DNA of 64,000 nucleotides from contig NZ_CP013979.1 of NCBI RefSeq assembly GCF_001660485.1, positions 620,001 to 684,000 on the forward strand. The letters are read 5' to 3'. Below, piece by piece: positions 44,818-53,879 of the stretch. Below the pieces are notes generated by a model. The model saw only the letters and a program-made list of their open reading frames with translations, was not told where the DNA came from and searched no databases. Both the position numbers and the translations under genes were made by a program. The stretch's first letter is position 1. The number at the start of each line of letters is the position of its first letter. Source of the DNA: Agromyces aureus. Lineage in GTDB: Bacteria > Actinomycetota > Actinomycetes > Actinomycetales > Microbacteriaceae.

Positions 44818-45444
44818 ATGACGAAGGCGAAATGGCGCATCGGCGCCCTGGTGGGTGCCGCGGTGTGCGGTCTGGTCCTGGCCGGCAACGCGGGCATCGC
44901 GATGGCCGATGAGGAGCACGGTGGCGGCGAGGTCGACGTGAGCGTCGAGGTCTCGGAACTGGCGGAGCCCGGGATCCTGGCGATGAGCATCGCGGGCACC
45001 CAGGTGGCGCTGACGGAGGACGGCTCGACCGAGCTCGTGCGCCAGTTCACGGGGTCGCTGCCCGCGGTGACGATCACCGACACCCGCACGGCCGAGGAGA
45101 TCCCGGCCGGGTCGGCGTGGTATGTGCTCGGAAGCTCGTCGGGCTTCACCGGCGACGCCGGGCAGGCGGAGATCGGCGCGGGTCACCTCGGATGGGCACC
45201 CGAGCTGATCGACGGCGGCGAGTCCGGCCTGGTCTCCGCGGGCGACGAGGTGCTGACCGTGCTCGACGGCGCCCCCGACAACGTCGGCCTGGTCGACCAG
45301 GAGCTCTTCGCGAGCGCCTGGGATTCGGGCGAGATCGCGGTCGAGGGCTCGTGGACCGCGACGGCCGGCCTGTTCTTGCGGACGCCGGCGACGGTCGAGT
45401 CTGGCACCTACTCCGGCACGGTGACGCTCTCGCTCTTCGAGTAG
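44818..45444 (+). CDS. Small secreted protein, WxL-like beta fold
   Basis: 208-residue protein with a signal peptide (cleavage near AMADEE, about residue 30) and an all-beta body. The C-terminal end VESGTYSGTVTLSLFE resembles surface-attached WxL/TasA-like proteins, though no WxL motif is seen. AAGGAGAG precedes the chosen ATG; an in-frame ATG at 44761 overlapping the GH20 stop would add 19 residues and break the signal peptide pattern. It follows the GH20 gene in the same direction and may be co-expressed. Function unknown; a glycan-binding or wall-attached role is a guess. Confidence 0.75.
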   Translation: MTKAKWRIGALVGAAVCGLVLAGNAGIAMADEEHGGGEVDVSVEVSELAEPGILAMSIAGTQVALTEDGSTELVRQFTGSLPAVTITDTRTAEEIPAGSAWYVLGSSSGFTGDAGQAEIGAGHLGWAPELIDGGESGLVSAGDEVLTVLDGAPDNVGLVDQELFASAWDSGEIAVEGSWTATAGLFLRTPATVESGTYSGTVTLSLFE

Positions 45445-45478
45445 ACCGGAGCGGATGCCGCGTCGCGGCGTCGAACGG

Positions 45479-45506
45479 GCGGGCGGATGTCGCGGCATCC
45501 GCCCGC
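45479..45506. terminator. Bidirectional terminator hairpin
   Basis: GCGGGCGGATG (45479-45489) and CATCCGCCCGC (45496-45506) form a perfect 11-bp stem with a TCGCGG loop between the convergent secreted-protein and dgt genes. Confidence 0.8.
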
Positions 45507-45538
45507 TCGTTCTGGTGTGCGCCGTGCCGGACGACCGC

Positions 45539-47056
45539 TCAGAGGTTCTGCCCGATGTCCCAGAGTCGGTCGGGGCGGCCGTCGATCGCCTCCGAGACGG
45601 CGAGCGCCTGGTCGTCGCTGAGGGAGGCGACGTAGTCGACGACGCCTCGCCCGAGGCCGAGGCGGTGCACGTCGCCGGCATCGGGGATCGGAACCCCCTC
45701 GGGCTTCGTCACGCGGAGCAGGGCGTACCCCTCGGTCGCGAGCTCGACGAGCTCCCGCAACCGCTCGGGCACGCGGTGCCGGTCGATGTCGTCGGTGATC
45801 CAGGCCGTGAGGCCCTTGACTGCACGCGTCAGCACCCTGCTGAGCCCGCGCTGGTACATGGCGATGTCGGCGCGGTCGAGGATGAAGTGCCGGTGCACGA
45901 ACTTCAGCACCTCGACCTCGTGCCAGGCGAGCCGGTCGAGCGTCACGAGCCCGGTGCGCACCTCGTCGGCCGGCGCCGGCACGACCGAGGTCTGCAGGTG
46001 GTTGATCCACCGGTTCGTGAACGACGAGAGCGCGCGCTCCGAGGCGATGGAGCCGTCGAAGGGGGTCGCGAGCAGGCCGTCGACGAGATCGTCGGCGACG
46101 ACGTCGACCGCCTCGGCGAAGGCCTCGTCGGTCGCGATCCAGGAGTCGCTCCGGTGCAGCTTGCGGCGCAGGCCCTCGAGCGCGGCGCCCGGGGGAGCGG
46201 ACCGAGCAGCGAGGGCGTCGTCGTCGAGCTCGCGGAGGGTCGCGCCTTCCTCGATGAAGCCGCGGAACTCGCGGGCCACCGACCCCTGGCTCAGGAGGCC
46301 CGCGCGGTAGAAATCGTCGACGTCGTGGATCGAGTACGCGATGTCGTCGGCGATGTCCATGATCGAGCACTCGAGCGACTGCTGCATGGCGGGAAGTCCG
46401 CGCCGTGCCGAGAACAGGTCGGCGGCGTCGAGGTCGTAGGCCGAGAACTTCACGACGTCGATGCCGCCCGAGACGCGCCGCATGCCGCGCGGCAGCGTTC
46501 CGGGTCCGAGCGATGCGGGGTCGACGAACCGGGTCCACGGGTACTTCGCGACGGCCGCGCGCACGGCGGCCGTGAGGTTCAGCCCGTGCGGGGCGTTCGC
46601 CGAGACGTCGAGCGTCCCGATGATGCGATAGGTCTGCGCGTTGCCCTCGAAGCCGTCGGAGAGTCCGAGCGTCTCCCGGGCGAGCCGGTCGAGCACGCGC
46701 TCGCCGAGGTGCCCGAACGGCGGGTGGCCGAGATCGTGCGCGCTCGCCGCCGCCTGCACGACGACGGCGTCGCAGCCGTGCTCCAGTGCGAGCGCGCGCG
46801 CCGGCGACGCGGCATCCGACAGCCCGACCGCGATGGCGCGCGCGACAGCGGTGACCTTGATGGAGTGGGTCAGCCGGTTGTGGATCAGCGGGCCAGCGCC
46901 CGGCTGGGCGATCACCTGCGTCACGGCCGAGAGCCGCGAGAAGTACGGCGAGAACCTGATGCGCTCGAGGTCGAGCCGGAACTGCGAGTGCTCGCCCGTG
47001 ACGCGCACGCTGCTCTGCGGCTCCGTGACGAGTCGGGTGCCCCGTTCGATCGACAT
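45539..47056 (-). CDS. dgt: Deoxyguanosinetriphosphate triphosphohydrolase-like protein
   Basis: 505-residue HD-domain hydrolase splitting dGTP (or other dNTPs) into nucleoside and triphosphate, affecting dNTP balance. Metal-binding residues are seen in NRLTHSIKV, AHDLGHPPFGHLGE (HD motif) and the later Asp in IMDIADDIAYSIHDVDD. N-terminal FRLDLERIRFSPYFSRLSAVTQV is typical. Length fits the longer dGTPase type. Convergent with the secreted-protein gene and divergent from the glycosidase-membrane fusion gene across 92 bp. Confidence 0.92.
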   Translation of the reverse strand: MSIERGTRLVTEPQSSVRVTGEHSQFRLDLERIRFSPYFSRLSAVTQVIAQPGAGPLIHNRLTHSIKVTAVARAIAVGLSDAASPARALALEHGCDAVVVQAAASAHDLGHPPFGHLGERVLDRLARETLGLSDGFEGNAQTYRIIGTLDVSANAPHGLNLTAAVRAAVAKYPWTRFVDPASLGPGTLPRGMRRVSGGIDVVKFSAYDLDAADLFSARRGLPAMQQSLECSIMDIADDIAYSIHDVDDFYRAGLLSQGSVAREFRGFIEEGATLRELDDDALAARSAPPGAALEGLRRKLHRSDSWIATDEAFAEAVDVVADDLVDGLLATPFDGSIASERALSSFTNRWINHLQTSVVPAPADEVRTGLVTLDRLAWHEVEVLKFVHRHFILDRADIAMYQRGLSRVLTRAVKGLTAWITDDIDRHRVPERLRELVELATEGYALLRVTKPEGVPIPDAGDVHRLGLGRGVVDYVASLSDDQALAVSEAIDGRPDRLWDIGQNL

Positions 47057-47110
47057 CCTCCCAATCTACGGGTGGGGCGGCCGACGCCCGTGCATGGCGC
47101 GAACATCACA

Positions 47111-47142
47111 AGTGGGTCACGCGACCCACTCTGGGGTATGCT
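47111..47142 (+). promoter_or_regulatory. Dyad over the -35 region and -10 of the fusion glycosidase gene
   Basis: AGTGGGTC (47111-47118), ACGC, GACCCACT (47123-47130) is a perfect 8-bp dyad. TATGCT (47137-47142) fits a -10 whose transcript would begin at or next to the GTG at 47149. A protein bound to the dyad would cover the -35. Confidence 0.5.
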
Positions 47143-47148
47143 CCGCGC

Positions 47149-50100
47149 GTGACGATGCACCCCGGCGCGAAGAAGCGCCCTGCTCGACCCGCGCTCGCCG
47201 TGGTCGCCGCCCTGATCCTGCTCGCGCTCGGCGCGGGCATCGCGTTCGTGCTGACCGATGCGCTCGGCATCCGCACCGAGGCGGCCGACATCCCCGTCGA
47301 GACGCTCGAGGCGGCGCCGGTCGCGGCGAGCGTGCCGCCGCCCGTGTTCACGAGCATCGCGTCGTCGGGTGCGGGCGCCGCGACCGCCTCGCCCGCCGCG
47401 CCGACCTCGCCGGCCTCGCCGCGGGTCGCCGCGGCCCTCGCCGAGCTCGACGACGCGGTGGCGGATGCCGCGACCACCGACGGCACCGCGACCCTCGAGG
47501 TCGTGGCCGGCGACGGCGACCCGGCCGACGAGTCGTACGCGCTCGAGGGCACTCCCGCCGCACTGCGTGTCGTCGCCGCGAGCGAGCGAGGCGCCGTGCG
47601 CGGCGTCTACGACCTCGCGCAGGCCGTGCGCGACGGCCGTTCGACCGCCGAGCACCTCGGCGAGACCGTGGAGTCGAAGCTCGGGTTCCGCATGGCCGAC
47701 CTCGGCGCGGTCGGCGTGACCGTCGACGAGGCCGCGTGGGCGGCGGGCGACGACTACTCGCACAACTCCAAGGCGTTCGAGGACGTCATCCTGCCGGACG
47801 CCCCGTACATCGACCAGGACGCGCTCGCGATCGCCCGTGACGACTTCGACGCGTACGTCGCGCACCTGCTCGCCGAGGGCTACACGGCGATCGCGGTGCC
47901 CGGGCTGCTCGAGTACCTGACGTTCTCCGACGTCGGCGACGGCACCGAGGTCTACGAGCCGGGCGACGAGCACGTGGCCCGCGCCCTCGCGATGCGCGAG
48001 GCCTTCGGTCCGATGTGGCAGTCGGCGAAGGATGCCGGCCTGCAGGTGTTCCTGCGCACCGACATGCTCGTGATCACGACGCCGCTCGAGGAGTACCTCA
48101 CCGAGCGGTTCGGCGGCCTCGACACCGAGAACCCCGAGTTCTGGCAGGTCTACGCGGCGGGCCTCGACGAGTTGTACCGTGAGCTGCCGGCGGTCGACGG
48201 CGTGCTCATCCGCATCGGCGAGGCCGGCCAGGTCTACGACCTGCCCGACTGGGACTACCGCTCGGCGCTCGCCGTGACCACCGTCGACGCCGTGCAGGCC
48301 ATGCTCACGACCCTGCTCGACCAGGCCGAGCGGGCCGACCGCGAGGTGATCTTCCGCACGTGGACCGTCGGCGTCGGCGCCGTCGGCGACCTGCACACCA
48401 ATCCGGACTCGTACCGCGCCGTGTTCGAGGGCATCGACTCCGACCGGCTCATCGTCTCGACGAAGTACTCGCTCGGCGACTTCTACAGCCACCTGCCGAT
48501 CAACGACACGCTCGAGATGGGCGACCAGCGCCGCATCATCGAGTTCCAGAGCCGACGCGAGTTCGAGAACTTCGGCGCGTGGCCGAACGACCTCGGCGAC
48601 CTGTACTCGCAGACGCTCGACCGCCTGCTCGCCGCGAATCCGAACATCGAGGGCGTCTGGACCTGGACGCAGGACGGTGGCCCCTGGCGGGCCGGTCCGC
48701 TCTCGCTCGAGCTCAAGGCGGGCTTCTGGCAGCTCGCGGAGCTCAACACCGAGCTGGCCGTGCGCCTGGCCCGCGATCCATCGCTGGATGCGGCATCCGT
48801 CACCGCCGACTGGGCGCGCCGTTGGTTCTCGGATGACCCGACCACCGTGCAGGCGATCACCGAGGCCATGACCGACTCGCGCGAGGCGATCACCGACGGG
48901 CTGTACATCGGCCCGTACGCCGAGCACCGGGTGCAGGCGATCGGGCTCGAGCCGCCGCCCATGATGTGGATCTTCGAGTGGGACATCCCGACCGGCGACA
49001 GCGCCGCGCTCGACGTCATCTACGCGATCGCCCGCGACGACCTCGACGAGGCGATCGCCGGGGGATCGCGCGCGCTCGAGGCGGTCGAACGCATGCAGGC
49101 GCGCATCGACGGCACCGACGCCGCCACGTGGAAGGATGCCGCGCTCCGCGACGCATTCGTCGAGTCGCTCGCGTACGAGCACAGCACCCTCGCGATGCTC
49201 GCCGACTACCGCGCCATGGTGCTGCACAAGGCCGAGTGGCACGACACGAAGGATGCCGCGGCGTACGACGCGTGGCAGGTCGCACGTTCGGCGTTCCTGG
49301 GGTCGTCGGCCGCGCACGAACGCGACTACGCCGGCGACCCGTACCACCCGGCCTACAACCTCACGGCCGCGCACCTCGGGTTGGAGCGGGCCGACCGCGA
49401 TCAGGCGATGGCGTGGATGGCGATCGTGATGCTCGCCGTGACGCTCGCCTGGATCGCCTACGGCATCGCCGCGCGATGGCCGCGGGTCTCCCGGTGGCGC
49501 GGCGCCCGACTCGCCCGTGCGACGTGGATCGCGGGCACGCGGCCCTGGCGCGCCCCCGAGGTGACGGCCGCGCTCGGCCGCGCCGAGCGCGTGCTGCTCG
49601 TCGCGATCCCGGCCGCCGCGCTGGTGCTGAGCCGGTGCATCCTCACCTGGTTCGCGGCGCCCGCGCACCTCGTGGTGACGCTCGGAGCGTGGCTCGTGTT
49701 CGGAGCGGTGGCGCTGCTCGTCGCCCGCTGGATCGGGGGCCGGGCAGCATTCGCCTCCGTCGCGGCATCCGTCGCCGGAGCCGTGCTGCTGCGCGTCGCG
49801 CTGCTCTCGTTCGCGCTCGCGCCCACCGGGCCCGGCGGGTACTGGTTCGGGTTCTGGACCGAGCCGGTCGCGCGCTCGGCCTACTCGACGGTGGCGTTTG
49901 CGCTCTTCGCCTGGGTGCTCGTCGCGGCGGCTTGGGCGCTCGCGCAGTCGGTCGGCGCGCGCCGGGCGATCGGGGTCGTCACGGCCGCGTGCGGTGCCGC
50001 GCTGGCCGTGATCGCGGGCCTCGTCGCCGTCATCGGACTCGAGGCCGCCCTCACGGCATGGAACGACCAGATGGCGCTGCTGCCGTGGGGCCTGTCGCGC

Positions 50101-50256
50101 ATCCTCGGCATCACCGTCTACCTCGACATCCCGACGGATGCCGCGGCGTGGGCCGCCCTCGCCGGCGTCGTGCTCGCGATGGTCGGAGCCCTGCTCGCGA
50201 GCCCTCGAACAGGCCGGATCCCACGCCGGTTTGGCGGTGGGGCATCCGTCACCTAA
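47149..50256 (+). CDS. Membrane-anchored glycosidase-like protein with C-terminal polytopic domain
   Basis: 1035-residue protein of a poorly described type. One N-terminal helix (about 14-35, LAVVAALILLALGAGIAFVL) leads to an Ala/Pro linker, then a domain resembling the small N-terminal domain of GH20/GH67 enzymes (about 95-170, with VAASERGAVRGVYDLAQAV). A large TIM-barrel-like part (about 178-480) follows with GVLIRIGEAGQVYDLPDWDY and NIEGVWTWTQDGGPW, then a helical domain (about 510-740) with alpha-glucuronidase-like features. Residues about 745-1020 form about seven membrane helices. The active part would be extracellular. Start is the GTG 6-7 bases after a -10 box, so probably leaderless; no ribosome site exists. 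Catalytic residues were not identified with certainty. Confidence 0.75.
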   Translation: MTMHPGAKKRPARPALAVVAALILLALGAGIAFVLTDALGIRTEAADIPVETLEAAPVAASVPPPVFTSIASSGAGAATASPAAPTSPASPRVAAALAELDDAVADAATTDGTATLEVVAGDGDPADESYALEGTPAALRVVAASERGAVRGVYDLAQAVRDGRSTAEHLGETVESKLGFRMADLGAVGVTVDEAAWAAGDDYSHNSKAFEDVILPDAPYIDQDALAIARDDFDAYVAHLLAEGYTAIAVPGLLEYLTFSDVGDGTEVYEPGDEHVARALAMREAFGPMWQSAKDAGLQVFLRTDMLVITTPLEEYLTERFGGLDTENPEFWQVYAAGLDELYRELPAVDGVLIRIGEAGQVYDLPDWDYRSALAVTTVDAVQAMLTTLLDQAERADREVIFRTWTVGVGAVGDLHTNPDSYRAVFEGIDSDRLIVSTKYSLGDFYSHLPINDTLEMGDQRRIIEFQSRREFENFGAWPNDLGDLYSQTLDRLLAANPNIEGVWTWTQDGGPWRAGPLSLELKAGFWQLAELNTELAVRLARDPSLDAASVTADWARRWFSDDPTTVQAITEAMTDSREAITDGLYIGPYAEHRVQAIGLEPPPMMWIFEWDIPTGDSAALDVIYAIARDDLDEAIAGGSRALEAVERMQARIDGTDAATWKDAALRDAFVESLAYEHSTLAMLADYRAMVLHKAEWHDTKDAAAYDAWQVARSAFLGSSAAHERDYAGDPYHPAYNLTAAHLGLERADRDQAMAWMAIVMLAVTLAWIAYGIAARWPRVSRWRGARLARATWIAGTRPWRAPEVTAALGRAERVLLVAIPAAALVLSRCILTWFAAPAHLVVTLGAWLVFGAVALLVARWIGGRAAFASVAASVAGAVLLRVALLSFALAPTGPGGYWFGFWTEPVARSAYSTVAFALFAWVLVAAAWALAQSVGARRAIGVVTAACGAALAVIAGLVAVIGLEAALTAWNDQMALLPWGLSRILGITVYLDIPTDAAAWAALAGVVLAMVGALLASPRTGRIPRRFGGGASVT

Positions 50257-50368
50257 ACTTGCTGAGGTTGCGCACGACGACCAAGCTTTCCCGTGCCCGG
50301 ATGTCTTCGGATTTTCGAGTAGGGTGAGGCCGGTCAGAAGGTGTGATCCTCGGAGGCGACGTCTCCGA

Positions 50369-50441
50369 AGGGCGGTGGCTCAATTGGTAGAGCAGCGGTC
50401 TCCAAAACCGCAGGTTGCAGGTTCGAGTCCTGTCCGCCCTG
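50369..50441 (+). tRNA. trpT: tRNA-Trp (anticodon CCA)
   Basis: 73-base tRNA with a complete cloverleaf: acceptor AGGGCGG/CCGCCCT, D arm GCTC/GAGC, anticodon stem GCGGT/ACCGC with loop CTCCAAA giving anticodon CCA, and T-arm with GGTTCGAGTCC. Discriminator base G, no encoded CCA. Its position right before secE is the usual actinobacterial order. Confidence 0.98.
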
Positions 50442-50481
50442 CGAGCCGGCAGCGATTGCCGGCCCACGAAAGGTGTACGAG

Positions 50482-50757
50482 GTGGCCCGGAAGATCATCG
50501 ACGAACCCAGCGAGGATGTCGTCGCCAACGCGAAGCGCGAGCGCGCATCGCGGCGAAACCCCTTCGCGCGGATCGTGTTGTTCATTCGACAGGTCATCGC
50601 CGAACTGAAGAAGGTCGTCACTCCGACCCGCAAGGAACTCTTCAGCTTCACCGTGGTCGTGCTGGTGTTCGTCATCATCATGATGGCCCTCGTCTGGGCA
50701 CTCGACTCGGTGTTCGGATGGGTAGTGCTGTACGTCTTCGGGTCGACTGGGGCCTGA
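50482..50757 (+). CDS. secE: Preprotein translocase subunit SecE
   Basis: 91-residue essential subunit that clamps SecY in the Sec translocon. A basic cytoplasmic part (RERASRRNPFARIVLFIRQVIAELKKVVTPTRKEL) is followed by one membrane helix (FTVVVLVFVIIMMALVWAL). The GTG at 50482 (V-ARKIIDEPSED) is chosen because AAAGG lies eight bases before it and it matches where related proteins begin; a GTG at 50473 is possible. Precedes nusG by 62 bp. Confidence 0.95.
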   Translation: MARKIIDEPSEDVVANAKRERASRRNPFARIVLFIRQVIAELKKVVTPTRKELFSFTVVVLVFVIIMMALVWALDSVFGWVVLYVFGSTGA

Positions 50758-50819
50758 TCAGCCACTCGTCCTGAAGAACCGCGCGTCGCAGGACGCACGC
50801 AAGAAAAGGAATCGAGAAA

Positions 50820-51749
50820 TTGGCAAAGACTGAGCGCGACGACGTCGACTGGGCCACGGCCGCAGAACAGTCGGCCGAAGACGACGAGGCCCAGGAGGGC
50901 AACTCGCTCGAGCACGACGAGCAGTCGGTCGAGCCCGCCGAGCAGCGTGCCGTCCACCTCGTCGACGACGAGGGCAACGACGTCGACCTCGATGCCGTGC
51001 TCGACGCCATCGCCGAGGCGAACGACCCCGAGGCCGACGCGGTCGTCGACGACGCACTCGACATCGACTCGGTCGAAGAGGCCGATGCCGCGCTCGAGGC
51101 CGTGATCGAAGAGAGCGAAGAGCCCGAGCACGACCCGTACGAGGAGTTCCGCAACGAACTGCGCTTCCTCCCGGGCAAGTGGTTCGTCATCCACTCCTAC
51201 GCGGGCTTCGAGCGCCGCGTGAAGGCGAACATCGAGCAGCGCCGCGAGTCGATGGCCATGGCCGACTACATCTACCAGGTCGAAGTCCCGATGGAAGACG
51301 TCGTCGAGATCAAGAACGGCCAGCGCAAGATGGTCACCCGCGTGCGCATCCCCGGCTACGTGCTGGTGCGCATGGACCTCAACGAGGAGAGCTGGTCGGT
51401 CATCCGCCACACTCCCGGCGTCACGGGCTTCGTGGGCAACGCCCACAACCCGGCACCGCTGCGCTTCGAAGAGGCCTTCGGCATGCTGAAGAGCCTCGTC
51501 GAGATCAAGGACGTCGCCCCCGTCAAGGGTGCGAAGGGCGGCCAGGCCACCGGCGCCGCCCGCGCCATCCAGGCCGAGGTCGACTTCGAGGTCGGCGAGA
51601 CCATCACGATCAAGGACGGCTCGTTCGCGGGCCTGCCCGGTTCGATCAGCGAGATCAAGCCCGAGAGCGGCAAGCTCATCGTGCTCGTCTCGCTCTTCGA
51701 GCGCGAGACCCCGGTCGAGCTCAGCTTCGACCAGGTCACCAAGCTTTGA
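50820..51749 (+). CDS. nusG: Transcription termination/antitermination factor NusG
   Basis: 309-residue RNA polymerase-binding factor. Residues 1-115 are a very acidic Glu/Asp-rich extension, normal for Actinobacteria but among the longer ones. The NGN domain (about 118-235) has [22 protein letters not shown] and [11 protein letters not shown]...[11 protein letters not shown]. The KOW domain (about 255-309) has [21 protein letters not shown]. Start is a rare TTG at 50820; AAAAGGA sits nine bases upstream and no ATG or GTG fits better. Confidence 0.97.
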   Translation: MAKTERDDVDWATAAEQSAEDDEAQEGNSLEHDEQSVEPAEQRAVHLVDDEGNDVDLDAVLDAIAEANDPEADAVVDDALDIDSVEEADAALEAVIEESEEPEHDPYEEFRNELRFLPGKWFVIHSYAGFERRVKANIEQRRESMAMADYIYQVEVPMEDVVEIKNGQRKMVTRVRIPGYVLVRMDLNEESWSVIRHTPGVTGFVGNAHNPAPLRFEEAFGMLKSLVEIKDVAPVKGAKGGQATGAARAIQAEVDFEVGETITIKDGSFAGLPGSISEIKPESGKLIVLVSLFERETPVELSFDQVTKL

Positions 51750-51798
51750 CGCGAGCCGGATCAGTGCTGCGAAGCAGCGTTGATGCGGCTCGGGGCAA

Positions 51799-51839
51799 GG
51801 TCGAGTAGCGCCCGACGAAGTCGGACGCGTATCGAGACC
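51799..51839 (+). repeat. 27-bp palindromic repeat, copy 5 (expanded, 41 bp)
   Basis: Outer arms GGTCGAGTAGCG and CGTATCGAGACC match the other copies, but the centre is enlarged by a nested CCGAC-GAAG-TCGG hairpin. Lies between nusG and rplK. Confidence 0.75.
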
Positions 51840-51855
51840 CCGCAAACACTCAGCC

Positions 51856-51953
51856 AACCCTCCGGTATACTCGGAGGGTTGTGCTGCGTGAGCACCACGA
51901 TCCACCGCCCTCCGGAACCGCCGGTCGAGCGGGAGAGTGCCCAGGACTTGGGC
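51856..51953 (+). promoter_or_regulatory. rplK promoter in a dyad, and structured leader
   Basis: AACCCTCCG (51856-51864) and CGGAGGGTT (51872-51880) are exact complements with TATACT (51866-51871) as the loop, a good -10. The leader then holds GTGCT-GCGTG-AGCAC (51881-51895) and GCCCA/TGGGC (51939-51943/51949-51953). Ribosomal protein L1 often binds its own L11-L1 leader; whether this is such a site is inferred. Confidence 0.5.
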
Positions 51954-51976
51954 GTTCGAACAGAAAGAGAGAAATC

Positions 51977-52405
51977 ATGGCACCGAAGAAGAAGGTCACT
52001 GGTCTGATCAAGCTTCAGATCAAGGCCGGCGCCGCCAACCCCGCCCCGCCCATCGGCCCGGCGCTGGGTCAGCACGGCGTCAACATCATGGAGTTCTGCA
52101 AGGCGTACAACGCGCAGACCGAGTCGCAGCGCGGCAACGTCATCCCCGTTGAGATCACCGTCTACGAGGACCGCTCCTTCACCTTCATCCTGAAGACCCC
52201 GCCCGCCGCAGAGCTCATCAAGAAGGCTGCCGGCGTCGCCAAGGGTTCGGGCGTCCCGCACACCACCAAGGTCGGCAAGCTGACCCAGGCGCAGGTGCGC
52301 GAGATCGCCGAGTCGAAGATGGTCGACCTCAATGCCAACGACCTCGACGCCGCGTCGAAGATCATCGCCGGCACCGCCCGCTCGATGGGCATCACGGTCG
52401 AGTAA
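51977..52405 (+). CDS. rplK: 50S ribosomal protein L11
   Basis: 142-residue protein of the GTPase-associated centre, binding 23S rRNA. Full-length with [31 protein letters not shown] and the C-terminal rRNA-binding [18 protein letters not shown] lies before the ATG. Followed by rplA after 134 bp. Confidence 0.99.
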   Translation: MAPKKKVTGLIKLQIKAGAANPAPPIGPALGQHGVNIMEFCKAYNAQTESQRGNVIPVEITVYEDRSFTFILKTPPAAELIKKAAGVAKGSGVPHTTKVGKLTQAQVREIAESKMVDLNANDLDAASKIIAGTARSMGITVE

Positions 52406-52451
52406 TCGCCTCGCCGGTCGAAGCGTCGCTCCGCGTCGCAAGATCGGCACG

Positions 52452-52467
52452 GGATGCCGCGGCATCC
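52452..52467. repeat. Perfect 16-bp palindrome GGATGCCGCGGCATCC
   Basis: Loop-less complete form of the GGATGCC/GGCATCC motif in the rplK-rplA gap. Confidence 0.85.
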
Positions 52468-52539
52468 GTCACTTCAGAATTTCACTCGTGGCAGCGCCCG
52501 CCAGGCGCGATGACCACACTCTCTCCAAGGAGAACCAAC

Positions 52540-53229
52540 ATGGCACAGAAGTCCAAGGCCTACCGGGCCGCGGCCGAGAAGATCAAGGCCGACACGTTCT
52601 ACACCCCGACCGACGCCGTCGCGCTCGCGAAGGAGACCGGTTCGGCGAAGTTCGACTCGACCGTCGAGGTCGCGCTGAAGCTCGGCGTCGACCCCCGTAA
52701 GGCCGACCAGATGGTGCGCGGCACCGTCATCCTGCCCCACGGCACCGGCAAGACCGCTCGCGTCATCGTGTTCGCGACCGGCCCCGCCGCCGAGGCAGCC
52801 ATCGCAGCCGGCGCCGACGAGGTCGGCGGCGCCGAGCTCATCGAGAAGGTCGCTGCGGGCTACACCTCGTTCGACTCCGCCGTCTCGACCCCCGAGCTCA
52901 TGGGCCAGGTCGGCCGTCTCGGCAAGGTCCTCGGCCCGCGTGGTCTCATGCCGAACCCCAAGACCGGCACCGTGACCCCGAACGTCGGCCAGGCCGTCTC
53001 CGACATCAAGGGCGGCAAGATCGAGTTCCGCGTCGACAAGCACTCCAACGTGCACTTCGTCGTCGGCAAGGCCTCGTTCACCGCTGAGCAGCTCGACGAG
53101 AACGTGAAGGCCGCCCTCGAAGAGGTCGTCCGTCTCAAGCCGTCCAGCGCCAAGGGCCGCTACATCCAGAAGGGTGCCGTGTCGACCACGTTCGGCCCCG
53201 GCATCCCGCTCGACGTCAACGCGATCTGA
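52540..53229 (+). CDS. rplA: 50S ribosomal protein L1
   Basis: 229-residue L1-stalk protein and probable autogenous repressor of the rplK-rplA mRNA. Signature [20 protein letters not shown] and [11 protein letters not shown] are present. CCAAGGAG precedes the ATG. The unit closes with a UUCG-loop terminator. Confidence 0.99.
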   Translation: MAQKSKAYRAAAEKIKADTFYTPTDAVALAKETGSAKFDSTVEVALKLGVDPRKADQMVRGTVILPHGTGKTARVIVFATGPAAEAAIAAGADEVGGAELIEKVAAGYTSFDSAVSTPELMGQVGRLGKVLGPRGLMPNPKTGTVTPNVGQAVSDIKGGKIEFRVDKHSNVHFVVGKASFTAEQLDENVKAALEEVVRLKPSSAKGRYIQKGAVSTTFGPGIPLDVNAI

Positions 53230-53280
53230 TTCGCGCAGGCTGTTTCGTCTGACGCGGCGACGCGTCGCCTGACGATCGCG

Positions 53281-53310
53281 AGGGCCCACCGGTTCGCCGG
53301 TGGGCCCTTT
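53281..53310 (+). terminator. Intrinsic terminator after rplA
   Basis: AGGGCCCACCGG, TTCG loop, CCGGTGGGCCCT, then a short T run. A perfect 12-bp stem with the stable UUCG tetraloop. Confidence 0.95.
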
Positions 53311-53364
53311 CGCGTACCCGGGCGGCGGCTCGCGGCATCCGACCCTCGCGGCGTGCGATGCCTC

Positions 53365-53388
53365 GTCGGCGTCGGCGTCGGCATCGGC
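53365..53388. repeat. Short hexamer repeat (GTCGGC)
   Basis: GTCGGC three times plus ATCGGC in a noncoding gap before acylphosphatase. Probably simple-sequence slippage. Confidence 0.6.
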
Positions 53389-53458
53389 GTCGCGGTATCG
53401 GCCTCCCGGTATCGGCCCGAGGAATCAGCCCTGGCGTCGGCCCTCGGGACGGGCGCCC

Positions 53459-53731
53459 TCAGCGGAGGATGACGAACCCGTCGTCCTCGTCGCGCGGCTC
53501 GAGGTCCGCCGCGATCACCCCGGATACCTCGGCGCCGGTCGGCCCCTGCTCGAGTCGCCGCAGCAGCTCGAGCACGGCGGACTCGGTGCCCTGCGCCTCG
53601 ACCTCGACGGTGCCGTCGGGCAGGTTGCGCACCCAGCCCGTGACCTCGAGTCGCTGGGCGTGCTTGCGCGCCAGGTAGCGGTAGCCGACGCCCTGCACGA
53701 GCCCCGAGACGACGACATGGCGACGGATCAC
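53459..53731 (-). CDS. acyP: Acylphosphatase
   Basis: 90-residue enzyme hydrolysing acyl phosphates. It has the phosphate-binding loop VQGVGYR with catalytic Arg, and the catalytic Asn in [20 protein letters not shown] start. Stands alone between rplA and the DUF1801 gene. Confidence 0.94.
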   Translation of the reverse strand: MIRRHVVVSGLVQGVGYRYLARKHAQRLEVTGWVRNLPDGTVEVEAQGTESAVLELLRRLEQGPTGAEVSGVIAADLEPRDEDDGFVILR

Positions 53732-53879
53732 CCGCTCACCCTACCGGCGGGCGATCGCGGGGCTGTGCTCCGTCCGCCGGGCCGGGTGGAGGCGCTCGTG
53801 TCCCCAGTTCGCGGGGCGGTCGGCCCGAACGTGGCGAAACGCACTGGCCGTAGCCGGGTGCCGGTGGCAGGATTCCGCC

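Noticed and set aside
39010..50256. Glycan region as a prophage or IS-carried island
   Set aside because: No phage or transposase genes; base composition and codon use look like the rest of the window.
50369..50441. tRNA-Trp as an attachment site of an integrated element
   Set aside because: No integrase gene and no second copy of the tRNA 3' end seen in the window.
53365..53412. GTCGGC/GTATCGGC repeats as a CRISPR-like array
   Set aside because: Units are six bases without spacers and no cas gene is near; simple-sequence repeat.
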